Origin: JBEGHD01 sp049334165
GTDB lineage: Bacteria; Bacteroidota; Bacteroidia; Flavobacteriales_D; Sanyastnellaceae
Strand: one strand, 5' to 3'
Length of the DNA: 64,000 nucleotides
NCBI GenBank assembly: GCA_049334165.1
Contig: JBEGHD010000002.1
In this document: positions 1 to 8,897 of the stretch, in pieces
Layout: every line of letters starts with the position of its first letter
How positions within the stretch are numbered: the stretch's first letter is position 1
Notes under the pieces: model-generated
What the model was told of the DNA's origin: nothing
Databases searched by the model: none
Seen by the model: the letters and a program-made list of their open reading frames with translations, nothing else
Made by a program: the position numbers and the translations under genes

Positions 1-447
1 CTGTGGGTTGGAGTGTCTGGCGAAGTTGAAAAACGTAAAATCAACAGCTAGCAGAACAATTGCTGAAATGGCTACGATCAGTCCAGTCCTGGATGAATTT
101 AATCTAGTCAAGGTTAAACCGAGCAGTAAAAGTGAGACGAACCCTATCAATACAACAGGGACTCTCAAACCGTAATAAGAGTTACCAATTGTGTTTAAGC
201 TTATGATCGTTAAAGGGTAACTGTAAAGCTCATAGCCTGAATGGTCGGTCGAAAAATCAGTTGATCGATTATTTTGTTCATTGAACTGATCAATTGCCAA
301 AGCTGCATAATAAGCCTCGTCTTCTTGAGTGATGCTCATTATACTGTATGGTAGAACATCCTGATCGAGAGAAATGAAGTAGATCGAAAATAAAGAAAGG
401 GCAAGTAAAGCGAGAATAACCTGGCTACGAAGAGGGGGTAAGTTCAT
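1..447 (-). CDS. Membrane glycosyltransferase, GT-C/GT39-like (N-terminal part only)
   Basis: An uninterrupted frame of 149 codons starts with ATG at 447 and runs off the window edge, so the C-terminal part is missing. The N-terminus has a hydrophobic helix at residues 10-25. An acidic loop motif, TQEDEAYYA, follows at residues 40-48, and further hydrophobic segments lie at about 96-114 and 122-140. An Asp-Glu pair in the first extracytoplasmic loop followed by many helices is typical of GT-C enzymes (PMT/ArnT type) that take sugars from polyprenyl phosphate. The gene starts 6 bases after the WecE-like gene on the same strand, so the two probably share a transcript. The GT-C assignment is inference from topology and the DE motif. 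Confidence 0.6.
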   Translation of the reverse strand, partial: MNLPPLRSQVILALLALSLFSIYFISLDQDVLPYSIMSITQEDEAYYAALAIDQFNEQNNRSTDFSTDHSGYELYSYPLTIISLNTIGNSYYGLRVPVVLIGFVSLLLLGLTLTRLNSSRTGLIVAISAIVLLAVDFTFFNFARHSNPQ

Positions 448-453
448 TTTTTG

Positions 454-1572
454 TTATTCAAGGTTTTGCTTTATTTTTTCTGAAATTGTTTTTGCCTCAT
501 CAGGCTTTAAGTCATAAAACAAGGGCAGTCTCAATAAGCCCTCCGAATACCAATCACAATGAGGCAAACTTCGTCCATCGTGCTTTCCTTCGAAGTACGG
601 ACTTTTATGTAAGCCCAAATAATGAAAAACAGAATGAATTCCGTTTTTCTTTAGGTGGTCGATCACATCTTGCCGCTCTTCAGAATTATTGAAAACCAGG
701 TAAAATACATGACCGTTCCTGGTGGCGTAATCCGGCACTTCAGGTAGTTGAATCTTTGATTCGAGAGGTTTGAGGTTTTCGTAATAGGTGTTCCAAAGTG
801 CAATCCGTTTTTCCTGGATTTCATCGAGATGCTCGAGCTGAGCATACAAGAAAGCAGCAATCACTTCGGAAGGCAAGTAAGAAGATCCAATGTCGACCCA
901 CCCGTATTTGTCGACTTCTCCTCTCCAAAAAGCAGCACGATTGGTTCCCTTTTCCCAAATGATTTCGGCCCGTTCTGCAAAACGTTCATCGTTGATCACC
1001 AGCATGCCGCCTTCGCCCGAAATAATGTTTTTGGTTTCGTGAAAAGAAAACGTCCCGAGATGACCGATGCCTCCCAGTGGTTTGCCTTTGTAATAAGAGT
1101 CAATGGCCTGTGCCGCATCTTCAATTACAAAGAGATTGTATTTGTCGGCAATCTCCATAATCCTGTCCATATCGCAAGCGATGCCGCCATAGTGAACGGC
1201 TACAATCGCCTTTGTCTTTTTGGTGATCAGCGGTTCAATTTTCTCAGCGTCCAGGTTGGGGTTCGACTCCATGCTGTCGGCAAACACAATTTTGGCCCCG
1301 CGAAGCACAAAAGCATTGGCCGTACTGACAAATGTATAAGCAGGCATGATGACTTCATCGCCAGGCTGAATGTCAATGAGTAAAGCAGCCATTTCAAGAG
1401 CATCGGTGCAAGAGGTAGTCAATAACGTTTTTCGGAACCCAAACCTGGATTCAAAAAACTCCTGGCATAGCTGTGTATACTTTCCGTTACCGGATATTTT
1501 TCCCGATTGAACGGCATCTTCAATATATGCAGTTTCTTTGCCGGTGAGAAATGGTTTATTGAATGGGATCAT
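454..1572 (-). CDS. wecE: DegT/DnrJ/EryC1 sugar aminotransferase, WecE/RffA-like
   Basis: This 372-aa PLP-dependent aminotransferase has the length expected for the family. The N-terminus (IPFNKPFLTGKE) and the segment LTTSCTDALEMAALL resemble dTDP-4-amino-4,6-dideoxygalactose transaminase (WecE/RffA). The motif SFHETKN, at about residues 178-184, carries the lysine that forms the PLP aldimine. The expected reaction is glutamate-dependent amination of a dTDP-4-keto-6-deoxyhexose to give a 4-amino-4,6-dideoxy sugar. The GNAT acetyltransferase at 1698-2408, on the other strand, is the natural next step (WecD-like N-acetylation). The sugar nucleotide specificity cannot be read directly, so the WecE name is by resemblance. 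Confidence 0.85.
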   Translation of the reverse strand: MIPFNKPFLTGKETAYIEDAVQSGKISGNGKYTQLCQEFFESRFGFRKTLLTTSCTDALEMAALLIDIQPGDEVIMPAYTFVSTANAFVLRGAKIVFADSMESNPNLDAEKIEPLITKKTKAIVAVHYGGIACDMDRIMEIADKYNLFVIEDAAQAIDSYYKGKPLGGIGHLGTFSFHETKNIISGEGGMLVINDERFAERAEIIWEKGTNRAAFWRGEVDKYGWVDIGSSYLPSEVIAAFLYAQLEHLDEIQEKRIALWNTYYENLKPLESKIQLPEVPDYATRNGHVFYLVFNNSEERQDVIDHLKKNGIHSVFHYLGLHKSPYFEGKHDGRSLPHCDWYSEGLLRLPLFYDLKPDEAKTISEKIKQNLE

Positions 1573-1697
1573 TGCTTTTTCTATTGATCAGTAGCTACCT
1601 AAAATGTGTTCATTATCGAAACACCAAATAAACAAAATGTCAAGGGATTAATGTGTCTCATGAATAGACTTCATTAGATTTATCCCAAACTTAAAAG

Positions 1698-2408
1698 ATG
1701 AGTATTGAAGCTTTAGATTGGGATTCGGACTTTTTTGGATTGCCGGTGTACTTCGCTGTTAGTGTTGATGTTAAATCTTTAGGAAGAGAGATTGAAAAGT
1801 TAAAGAGAACACCGGGACCAAAGCTTGTTTATGTTTTGTGTGACAACCCTTGTGATTTGAGTTTTCTGGAAAGTTCTCAATCCGCTGTCCACCTAATGGA
1901 CGAGAAAGTGACTTATTTAAAAGATCAATTAGTTTACAGGGATTTGGGAGGTAGCGCATGGGAGTTTGAAGGTGAAAAACCTGATGATAAACTACTAGAC
2001 CTAGCAATCGAGAGTGGAGTGTTTTCCAGATTCAACAAAGACCCCTTGATACCCAGGGATAAGTTCGAAGAGCTTTATCAGAGGTGGATAGAGAACTCCG
2101 TTAATGGAAAAATTGCTTCTTCTGTTTTAGTAACAGGAAGTGAAGATCACTTAACGGGCATGGTTACACTAGGTGAAAAGAATAATCGAGCTGATATCGG
2201 AATAATAGCAGTGGATGGTAATGCTCGAGGTAAGGGGGTGGGCAAAACGTTAATACTTGCGTCCCAAAACTGGGCTGTTAGAAATGGATTCAAAGAGTTA
2301 CAAGTTGTAACACAAAAAGAAAACTCACCAGCTTGCCGGCTCTATGAATCATGTGGTTTTAATATATGTAAGTCGCAATATGTTTATCATGTTTGGATAA
2401 ACTCTTAG
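1698..2408 (+). CDS. GNAT family N-acetyltransferase, WecD-like
   Basis: The protein has 236 residues. The C-terminal half has the GNAT acetyl-CoA binding pattern GNARGKGVGKTLI (about residues 174-186), followed by the typical NSPACRLYESCGF segment near the end. The N-terminal half, starting with an LDWDSDFFGLPV-type sequence, resembles dTDP-fucosamine acetyltransferase (WecD/RffC), in which this extension contributes to substrate binding. It lies divergently beside the WecE-like aminotransferase, which supports a role in acetylating the 4-amino sugar. It overlaps the convergent GT2 gene by 4 bases at the stop codons. The acetyltransferase fold is clear; the substrate is inferred from the neighbour. 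Confidence 0.75.
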   Translation: MSIEALDWDSDFFGLPVYFAVSVDVKSLGREIEKLKRTPGPKLVYVLCDNPCDLSFLESSQSAVHLMDEKVTYLKDQLVYRDLGGSAWEFEGEKPDDKLLDLAIESGVFSRFNKDPLIPRDKFEELYQRWIENSVNGKIASSVLVTGSEDHLTGMVTLGEKNNRADIGIIAVDGNARGKGVGKTLILASQNWAVRNGFKELQVVTQKENSPACRLYESCGFNICKSQYVYHVWINS

Positions 2409-3337
2409 CTCCTCTTTGCATTTGTTTTTCTCGCAATTAAGTAAATCGGCCGCCTTTTGACTCCTTCGAAAGTTTTCCCTACATATAATCCGATAAGTCC
2501 TAAAGTTGATAAAATGATTCCGCTGAGAAACCAAATCGAAATAATCAGACTTGCGTACCCCAGTACTACGATCTCACCTTTTAGCCATTGAATTAACTCA
2601 AATATGGCAAAGCCAAACGAAAATATCGAAACGATCAATCCAGCTTTGATAACCAGTCTGATAGGCTTGTCTGAAAAAGCCAATACAATGTCCATTGCTA
2701 GATGCAAGAGTTTTTTGAAATTATAAGAGGTTTTTCCTTCAGCTCTCGAGCTGTGTTCAACATCGAGCTTTGTTACCTTAAACCCAACCCAGTTTACCAT
2801 AGTTGGGAAGTACCTGATGTACTCCCTCATCTGTCCAATGGCGTCAATGACAGATCTATGATAGATTCCGAAGTTTGCTACAGCTGGATCTTGTTTCGTT
2901 CCGGTCAGGTAGCTAAGCACTTTGTAGAACAATCTAGAAAAAGATCTCTTTAAAAAATTGTCTTGTCTTTGATGTCTTCTTGCCAGGACAATATCATAGC
3001 CTTTCCTTGCTTCCTGGTAGAGCCGTTCGATCTCTTCAGGTCTGTCTTGAAGGTCGCAATCCATAACAACGACCCACTCACCTTGTGCGTGATCTAGTCC
3101 AGCGGTGATGGCATAATGTTGTCCGAAATTTCTGCTTAGTTTAATGCCTTTAATTTCTGGATATTTTTCAGATAGTTCCTCAATAACCTCCCAGGAATGG
3201 TCTGGGCTGCCATCTTCTACAAGAATCAGCTCGAAATTATCAACTATTTGGATCACTGAATCTCGGACTCGATCAACTAATTCATTAAGTAAGCTTTCAC
3301 CCATATAAACAGGGCTGACTATAGATATATCCACCAT
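2405..3337 (-). CDS. GT2 glycosyltransferase, GtrB/DPM1-like, membrane-anchored
   Basis: The GT-A domain begins ISIVSPVYMGESLL and has the metal/nucleotide signature VVMDCDLQDRPEEI. Two C-terminal membrane helices (around LVIKAGLIVSIFSFGFAI and IWFLSGIILSTLGLIGLY) are the arrangement of GtrB, ArnC and DPM1. These enzymes move a sugar from a nucleotide to undecaprenyl phosphate at the inner face of the membrane. I placed the start at the ATG at 3337 because family members begin just before the ISIVxPVY strand; the frame stays open to an ATG at 3385. The product would feed a GT-C transferase such as the partial gene at the window start. The donor sugar is unknown. Confidence 0.8.
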   Translation of the reverse strand: MVDISIVSPVYMGESLLNELVDRVRDSVIQIVDNFELILVEDGSPDHSWEVIEELSEKYPEIKGIKLSRNFGQHYAITAGLDHAQGEWVVVMDCDLQDRPEEIERLYQEARKGYDIVLARRHQRQDNFLKRSFSRLFYKVLSYLTGTKQDPAVANFGIYHRSVIDAIGQMREYIRYFPTMVNWVGFKVTKLDVEHSSRAEGKTSYNFKKLLHLAMDIVLAFSDKPIRLVIKAGLIVSIFSFGFAIFELIQWLKGEIVVLGYASLIISIWFLSGIILSTLGLIGLYVGKTFEGVKRRPIYLIARKTNAKRS

Positions 3338-3480
3338 AGAAAGAAATTCACTTTTTAATTGGTTCGAAATTAATCTAAATTTCATGTTTTGCCCTGATCA
3401 AAACACTTCATTCTTCAATTATCAGGACTCAATGCCTTATCTTTCGGGAATTTCATCAAAGACAAATTAAAGCTATTGTG

Positions 3481-4668
3481 ATGGGGGTTTCTATTGGGAA
3501 TTCAAATAAGTACTTGCCATACGCGCTGCTAACTGTTGTAAGTGTTTCTGTTTTCACGTTCATAACATTTAATATTTCTACAGATATTCAAGCACATGCG
3601 GCACAGGCATTAAGTATTAAGAGCGGGGTGGCCGATTATCCTCCTAATCTTTTTTATTACTGGCTGTTAAACGTACTTTCTTTAGGTGCTGAAACAATAA
3701 ATGTTTATTATATATTATCGATAGGGCTTCTAACGCTGGCTGTTTTAGTAAAGTACCATGTCACCTTGAAGATTTTCTCGAATTACTTCAGCAAGCTTAC
3801 TACAGTTAAAGGTTTTCATGCTGCTTTATTATCACTTTCCTTGTGCGTGTTCTTTTCTCTACCGGATATTTATAACTACCATTATCTTGGTTATTATTAC
3901 TTAGGGCGAATAACTCCAAATGTTTGGCATAATTCTACAACGATATTTGTTATGCCTTTTGCTTTGTTGTTGTTTTGGGAGCAATACAAGGTTATAGTAA
4001 GTGAACGTCTGAGTTCGTGGCGACTTGTCCTAATCAGTTCTCTTGTTCTGCTAAACTTATTGATTAAACCATCGTTTCTTTTTGTTTTTATTCCTATAAC
4101 ATGCTTGTTTTTGGTGCAAAAATTTAATTCAGATATCAGAAGACTATTCTTGAGTTTAATTCCCGCATTAGTGGGGGTCTTGGGGGTTTTCTTGCAGTAT
4201 GTTGCTATTTATGAACTCGAATACGGTTCATTTCATCAAAGTGATTCTTCTGTATCAATTTCTTTGATTCCCTTTTCAGGTTTAAGTCAGTATTTACCGA
4301 ACTGGTATATACCTGTTTCAATATTAATTTCTTATTTGTTTCCACTAACTTTTTTGGTGTTTTACCCTGAGCAGCTGAAGTCGAGGTTAGTTCGGTTTAG
4401 TTTATGGCTAGTATTCCTGGCTCTGCTTATTAGTGCTTTTGTGACTGAGGAGGGGCCCAGAAAGGGGCATTTGAATTTTTTTTGGCAAAGTATTATAGCT
4501 ACTTATATCCTCATGCTTGTCACTACCCTAAAGTACTATAGTTTGCGATTGGCTTCAGGATCTAGGCTTAGCCTTAAGCTAAAGTTGCTAGAAGTTCTGT
4601 GGATACTACATATTATCTCAGGAGTCTTTTACTTCCTGAGATTGCTGGTCTATGAAATTTACAAATAA
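3481..4668 (+). CDS. Polytopic membrane protein, possible GT-C transferase or Wzy-type polymerase
   Basis: The protein has about 395 residues and roughly ten hydrophobic helices with short loops. Examples are YLPYALLTVVSVSVFTFITF near the N-terminus and SLWLVFLALLISAFV late in the chain. The first outer loop contains DIQAHAAQAL, an acidic/His loop of the kind seen in GT-C enzymes. The position between two GT2 genes in a polysaccharide locus suits a polymerase or lipid-linked sugar transferase. A GTG at 3478 directly precedes the ATG at 3481; I use the ATG. The gene is visibly AT-rich compared with the housekeeping genes in the right half. No diagnostic motif was found, so the function is inference. 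Confidence 0.6.
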   Translation: MGVSIGNSNKYLPYALLTVVSVSVFTFITFNISTDIQAHAAQALSIKSGVADYPPNLFYYWLLNVLSLGAETINVYYILSIGLLTLAVLVKYHVTLKIFSNYFSKLTTVKGFHAALLSLSLCVFFSLPDIYNYHYLGYYYLGRITPNVWHNSTTIFVMPFALLLFWEQYKVIVSERLSSWRLVLISSLVLLNLLIKPSFLFVFIPITCLFLVQKFNSDIRRLFLSLIPALVGVLGVFLQYVAIYELEYGSFHQSDSSVSISLIPFSGLSQYLPNWYIPVSILISYLFPLTFLVFYPEQLKSRLVRFSLWLVFLALLISAFVTEEGPRKGHLNFFWQSIIATYILMLVTTLKYYSLRLASGSRLSLKLKLLEVLWILHIISGVFYFLRLLVYEIYK

Positions 4669-4674
4669 GCGTAG

Positions 4675-5616
4675 TTAACTGTTAATCTTGGTTTTTTTGT
4701 CAAGTAATAGTGCTTTAATTTTTTCGGCTTTCTCAAAGCCTAAAAAAGCTATTAGGATAATAATCGGTTTGCCTAAAATATCAGTTATATTAAACTTGTA
4801 TCGACCTTTGAGATGTGTTTTATAGAGATTCAGGGCCAAATCTTCATCAAATGGATAAACGATATGGATAGTGTCGAAAAGTGCGGCCTGAGCTTCTGAT
4901 TTCGGTGCGAGGTTACATTCGATAACATGCAAAAATATCTGCTCGCGCAGCTGAGCATATCGCTGCCAATTGCCCTTAGGGTCCCTTTGAGATATCGAGC
5001 CTGATTCTCGTGTTTGAATGTTAGTTAGAGGTGTAGTGTCATAAAGGATGATGTCATGTATCTTCATCATTCTAAACATCAGGTCGGCTTCCTGGCTGCT
5101 TTTCAGTGACTCGTCCCAACCACCTGCCTTTTCAACTAATTCTCTATTGAACAAATTGCTTGAGGTTATTCCCAGTTTAGTTCTCATTAGTTCTATCCAG
5201 GGTGATGTCTCATTGTCAGGAATGAATTGCTCTGTTTTTTGTCCATCTTTGTTCATTCTTTCAAATGCACCTACAACGAAAGCTGCTGAGCTTCCAGTGA
5301 TAAGCTTTATCTGGCTTTCAATCTTTTCTTCTTTTAAAATATCATCTGCGTCAAGGAATTGAATGTATGTGCCACTAGAAATTTCCAGTCCGGCATTTCG
5401 TGCGGCACTTGCGCCTTTGTTTTGCTGTTGAATGACTTTGAAAGGAAATGACGAATCACTCTGAAATTCTTTGAGGATTTTAAAGGATTGGTCGGTGCTT
5501 CCGTCATCCACACAAATGATTTCAAGATTTGTATAGGTTTGATTCTTCACTGAGTTCAAACAATCAGCGAGATATCGTTCTACGTTGTAGCAGGGTATGA
5601 TGACCGATACTTTCAC
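4675..5616 (-). CDS. GT2 family glycosyltransferase
   Basis: This 313-aa protein is a classical inverting GT-A transferase. The opening MKVSVIIPCYNVERYLADCL is followed by VDDGSTDQS (uridine-binding), GASAARNAGLE and the DXD region QFLDADDIL at about residue 95. The later LKSSQEADLMFRM matches the acidic catalytic-base segment of the family. There are no clear N-terminal membrane helices; a short hydrophobic stretch (IIILIAFLGF) lies near the C-terminus. It probably adds one sugar to the lipid-linked surface glycan at the cytoplasmic face. It is flanked on both sides by genes on the opposite strand. Donor and acceptor cannot be determined. Confidence 0.8.
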   Translation of the reverse strand: MKVSVIIPCYNVERYLADCLNSVKNQTYTNLEIICVDDGSTDQSFKILKEFQSDSSFPFKVIQQQNKGASAARNAGLEISSGTYIQFLDADDILKEEKIESQIKLITGSSAAFVVGAFERMNKDGQKTEQFIPDNETSPWIELMRTKLGITSSNLFNRELVEKAGGWDESLKSSQEADLMFRMMKIHDIILYDTTPLTNIQTRESGSISQRDPKGNWQRYAQLREQIFLHVIECNLAPKSEAQAALFDTIHIVYPFDEDLALNLYKTHLKGRYKFNITDILGKPIIILIAFLGFEKAEKIKALLLDKKTKINS

Positions 5617-5703
5617 GAGGCTAAACTAAAAACAAAATTCGTGCGAGCTCCTGTCTCTTAAGTAGGAATTCATTTCTTTTGCCGGATAGATAGGAAGTCC
5701 AAT

Positions 5704-6708
5704 ATGAAGCCACCCAATCGAGAAAAGTACTTCGAAGGAAAATTGTCTGACTACAGCCCTTATGTAGATACTCTCAGTGGGGTGAAGCGCCTCAAGTTTT
5801 GGTTCAATATCTGGCGCGATAAGCGCAAGGCAGAACGTAAATTGAAAGAGTCTATTAATAAAGGCGAGTGTTTTTTTGGCCCTTTTAAAGGTGAATTTGG
5901 TCACTTCCTAGCGCATACTGCCCCTTTTGTTGGTTACTTACACAGCCATGGTGTCAAAGTGCATTATTGTGGGATGGAGCTGCACAAACCTTTCTTAATT
6001 GATGAGAATGGAGAATCACTTGTCACTAGCTATTCTTCACTGAGGGATTTTTTTGGTGAGGTAAAGCCCAGTGCTAACATAACCTCTACGCCTGAGGATG
6101 TAACCAGAGAGATTGATCGTTTTAAAAAGAAGGCCGAAGAGTCTGACCTTCCTTTCTGGAATATCGATGACGAGTATTATTACTGGTTTATCCATCGCAA
6201 CTGGATCACTGACAATGGCTATGGTGAAACTCCAAACCTCGAAATGACATACAAAACTCGCGATGAGAACAGCGCAGTAATTTTTGCACGAAAAAAAGGA
6301 GCAGCTAAAAGCAGTAACAATGGAGAACCATGGGACTACATGCGGTTGGCTCGGACAATTTCACCTTTCTTTGACAAAGTATATCTGGCCGGTCATCCTT
6401 CATTGAGCGATAATACTTTAAAAGCAGAGGGGAATATTCAGCTAAGTCTGTCAACGGATAATCGTGACATTTTAGAAAGCTGCAGTAATGCGTCACTTAT
6501 ACTAACCCAACATTCGGGCGCGTGTTTCATTGGGGAGTATACCAATAGCCAGGTATTGACAATATACAAAGGTGATGGGCCAATTGGAAGTGTTCGTAAT
6601 ACTCTCAGATTTAAAGATTATATAGGTCAAAAGTACCCTCTCGAATTCGCCTTCAGCGAAGAAGAAGTTGTTAGTTTTGTCGAGGATTTTGTTAAAAGAA
6701 GAAAATGA
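5704..6708 (+). CDS. Uncharacterised protein of the polysaccharide locus, possible GT-B-like transferase
   Basis: I do not recognise the family of this 334-aa soluble protein. The N-terminal half contains GPFKGEFGHFLAHTAPFVGY, with a Gly-rich GEFGH turn. The C-terminal half contains SLILTQHSGACFIGEYTN, a shape common to GT-B enzymes, where the donor-binding domain has a conserved SG(A/S) turn. It has neither a signal peptide nor membrane helices. It is the first gene of a plus-strand run and overlaps the following methyltransferase gene by 4 bases (ATGA), which shows translational coupling. A role as glycosyltransferase or glycan-modifying enzyme is inferred from context only. Confidence 0.55.
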   Translation: MKPPNREKYFEGKLSDYSPYVDTLSGVKRLKFWFNIWRDKRKAERKLKESINKGECFFGPFKGEFGHFLAHTAPFVGYLHSHGVKVHYCGMELHKPFLIDENGESLVTSYSSLRDFFGEVKPSANITSTPEDVTREIDRFKKKAEESDLPFWNIDDEYYYWFIHRNWITDNGYGETPNLEMTYKTRDENSAVIFARKKGAAKSSNNGEPWDYMRLARTISPFFDKVYLAGHPSLSDNTLKAEGNIQLSLSTDNRDILESCSNASLILTQHSGACFIGEYTNSQVLTIYKGDGPIGSVRNTLRFKDYIGQKYPLEFAFSEEEVVSFVEDFVKRRK

Positions 6709-7274
6709 AGAGATTAGAAATAGATTACACGCTTGGGGCAATGGATGTCCTTGTTAGCCTCGCTCGCTACAACTTTGTGATGAGGACTGTTAATAATAAA
6801 GATGCCAAAGTTTTGGACTTTGGTTGTGGTTCTGGCTATGGAACTCGTGCACTCAAGGAACGCTTTAGCAATGTTATTGGATTTGATGAGTATCCCGATG
6901 ATTACAAGCCATCTGGAGTTGAAGTAGTAACTGACTTGAATGAGCTCCCCATAGATCATTTTGATGTGGTAACGTGTTTTGAAGTTATTGAGCACATGGG
7001 TGAAAACGACCAGGAAAGTTTGATGCAAAATCTAGCTAAGGTTCTCAATGAAAATGGAACCCTTTTCATCTCGACTGTTCGAAAAATGGATCCCCCGCCA
7101 ACCGAAAACAGGAAAAAGGAGCACGTCAGAGAGTTGACTTACGAGGAGCTACTTTCTTTTTGTGAGTCGAAATTTCACAATGTTTTTACATTTGGTCAGA
7201 TCGATCAAAATATTTCAACATTCTACAAGGACAATCACTATCACTTCGTATTCATTTGCACGAATAAAAAGTAG
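6705..7274 (+). CDS. Class I SAM-dependent methyltransferase
   Basis: This 189-aa protein has motif I at VLDFGCGSGYGTRALKERF (about residues 37-55). An acidic motif II follows (IGFDEYPDD), then the motif IV-like VVTCFEVIEHMGEND, as in UbiG/BioC-type methyltransferases. It starts inside the stop codon of the upstream gene and ends 3 bases before the PfkB kinase gene, so it sits in a tight operon. Within a polysaccharide locus the likely target is a sugar hydroxyl or a sugar intermediate. The substrate is not readable from sequence. Confidence 0.75.
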   Translation: MKRLEIDYTLGAMDVLVSLARYNFVMRTVNNKDAKVLDFGCGSGYGTRALKERFSNVIGFDEYPDDYKPSGVEVVTDLNELPIDHFDVVTCFEVIEHMGENDQESLMQNLAKVLNENGTLFISTVRKMDPPPTENRKKEHVRELTYEELLSFCESKFHNVFTFGQIDQNISTFYKDNHYHFVFICTNKK

Positions 7275-7277
7275 AAC

Positions 7278-8168
7278 ATGGAACTTCTTGAGAGAATTCA
7301 AAGCCTTTCATCAGAGCTCAAGGTCCTCGTGGTCGGTGAAACGATCATCGATGAATTCGTGAATGTGTCTTACGAAGGACAATCGATGAAGTCAATGTGT
7401 CCTGTTTTCCGTCTCGAAGGTGAAAAGACTGAACAGGAGGGTGGGGCTGGAGCTATTGCAAATCATTTACGTCCTTTTGTAAAAGATCTCAAGCTCGTTA
7501 CGAATGAAAATCGCGAGATTGTGAAAACCCGTTATGTTGATGTGGGGGATGAGAAAAAGCACGTGGAGGTGAATAAGTTCGATACGTCTTCTTTCGGACC
7601 ATTTTCTGTTGATGTAACTGCTTATGATGTGGTTATAGTCGCAGACTTTGGCCACGGCTTTTGTAATGAGATCGACATTAACGAAGGTTTCCACCTGATG
7701 TGTCAAACCAACTCAAACAACTTTGGCTTTAACAGACTTTCAAAGTGGAAGGATTACCGAAAGAAGAGTGTTTGTCTTGACCTTCGGGAAGCAAGCCTGC
7801 AGATGAACAAGCGAATCAAAAAGATGGATCGTCAGTCTGCGCTGGATCTCTACGGATACGAAATGAACACCGAGGATCTTTTCGCAACTATCGGGAAGGA
7901 TGGAGCGGTATACACCAATGGCAGCGATGTTATATTTCACCCGAGTTTTAAAAGTGAAATCGTTGATACGATAGGTGCCGGAGATACCTTTTTCGCTTTT
8001 GCCTGTCTGATGTCGCATCTTGATTTGGATCCAAAAGAAATACTCACTCTGCCATCGCTTGCGGCCAGTTTATCTACCACCTGGCTTTGCAACGAGAAAT
8101 CAGTCACGCCTCAATTACTTCAAGATTATGCTAAAGGAAAAGATACAGTCGTACCAAAAAGTCTTTGA
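7278..8168 (+). CDS. PfkB-family sugar kinase, HldE kinase-domain-like
   Basis: This 296-aa ribokinase/PfkB fold protein has the N-terminal VVGETIIDEFVNV, typical of the HldE (RfaE) heptose-7-phosphate kinase domain. The motif EQEGGAGAIANHL corresponds to the family GGAxNVA region. The C-terminal motif VDTIGAGDTFFAF carries the GAGD catalytic aspartate and anion hole. The downstream SIS isomerase starts inside this gene, and a separate cytidylyltransferase follows at 9811. Kinase and nucleotidyltransferase are therefore split rather than fused as in HldE. The likely role is phosphorylation of a heptose or related sugar phosphate for nucleotide activation; the substrate is inferred from this company. 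Confidence 0.75.
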   Translation: MELLERIQSLSSELKVLVVGETIIDEFVNVSYEGQSMKSMCPVFRLEGEKTEQEGGAGAIANHLRPFVKDLKLVTNENREIVKTRYVDVGDEKKHVEVNKFDTSSFGPFSVDVTAYDVVIVADFGHGFCNEIDINEGFHLMCQTNSNNFGFNRLSKWKDYRKKSVCLDLREASLQMNKRIKKMDRQSALDLYGYEMNTEDLFATIGKDGAVYTNGSDVIFHPSFKSEIVDTIGAGDTFFAFACLMSHLDLDPKEILTLPSLAASLSTTWLCNEKSVTPQLLQDYAKGKDTVVPKSL

Positions 8169-8655
8169 TCAGTTTTTCACTGACTCTGAAATCATAAGTC
8201 AAATGGAGGCTGCCGAAATGGAAATTCGCAGTGCGCAAAGACTTTTCTTCGTTGGCAACGGTGGATCGAATTCTATTTGCTCTCACATGATGGAGGACTT
8301 CTGCAAAATCGCCAACTACCCGACCTTCGCCTTTTCTGATGCGGCATTGATTACCTGTTTTGCCAACGACTACGGGTATGATCGCGCCATGGCTGAATGG
8401 CTAAAGCGTCACTTGCACGAAGGGGATCTACTCATTGCCATCAGTAGCTCGGGAAATTCGGCTAACATTATTAATGCTGTCAAGCAAGCGAAAACCAGCG
8501 GAGCAAAAACAGTAACTCTTTCCGGGTTTAAACCTAACAATAAGCTCCGCACTCTGGGAGACGTCAATATCTACACCCCAGCCGAAGACTACGGTATGGT
8601 AGAGTGTTTTCATCAGACGATCTTGCACATGATTTTGGATGCGTTGGGGGAGTAA
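8128..8655 (+). CDS. SIS-domain sugar isomerase, GmhA (phosphoheptose isomerase)-like
   Basis: The protein is a 175-aa SIS domain, close to GmhA in size. It has the phosphosugar-binding stretch FFVGNGGSNSICSHMMEDF and a second loop, AISSSGNSANIINAVK, with the Ser-rich SSSGNS motif. The segment YGMVECFHQTILHMI supplies Glu and His in positions that suit an isomerase. The frame stays open upstream to 8020. I chose the ATG at 8128 because the SIS fold begins there and the upstream part lies inside the kinase gene; the remaining overlap is 41 bases. With the kinase and the cytidylyltransferase it would supply sedoheptulose-7-phosphate-derived heptose phosphate. Confidence 0.75.
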   Translation: MLKEKIQSYQKVFDQFFTDSEIISQMEAAEMEIRSAQRLFFVGNGGSNSICSHMMEDFCKIANYPTFAFSDAALITCFANDYGYDRAMAEWLKRHLHEGDLLIAISSSGNSANIINAVKQAKTSGAKTVTLSGFKPNNKLRTLGDVNIYTPAEDYGMVECFHQTILHMILDALGE

Positions 8656-8672
8656 CCCTCCAGTCCTCCAGT

Positions 8673-8840
8673 CCTCCCCCGGCCTGCGGCCACCCCCTCC
8701 GAAGGGGGACATAGCGTTGGCCGTCTTCATTCGGAAAAAATCAAAATAATATTCTGTGCAATGACAGGACTTGCAATGGAGTTTCAGGCTGCTCGACCAC
8801 TGTCCCCCTCTGGAGGGGGTGCCCTTTAGGGCGGGGGAGG
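8673..8840. repeat. MITE-like palindromic repeat, copy 1
   Basis: This 168-bp element has about 38-bp imperfect terminal inverted repeats. The left end (8673-8710) starts CCTCCCCCGGCCTGCGGCCA. The right end (8802-8840), read in reverse, starts CCTCCCCCGCCCTAAAGGGC. The internal ACATAGCGTTGGCC and GCAATGNNAGNACTTGCAAT-type sequence recurs at 16679 and 22229. It has no coding capacity and lies between the SIS gene and the SDR gene. Confidence 0.75.
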
Positions 8841-8897
8841 ATTTAGCATCTTCACCAATCATAATTCTTACCTTTACCCACTCAAAATTTTCCGAAC

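Noticed and set aside
8020..8127. Upstream extension of the SIS isomerase gene
   Set aside because: It lies inside the kinase gene, and the translation has no SIS-like sequence; the ATG at 8128 is the better start.
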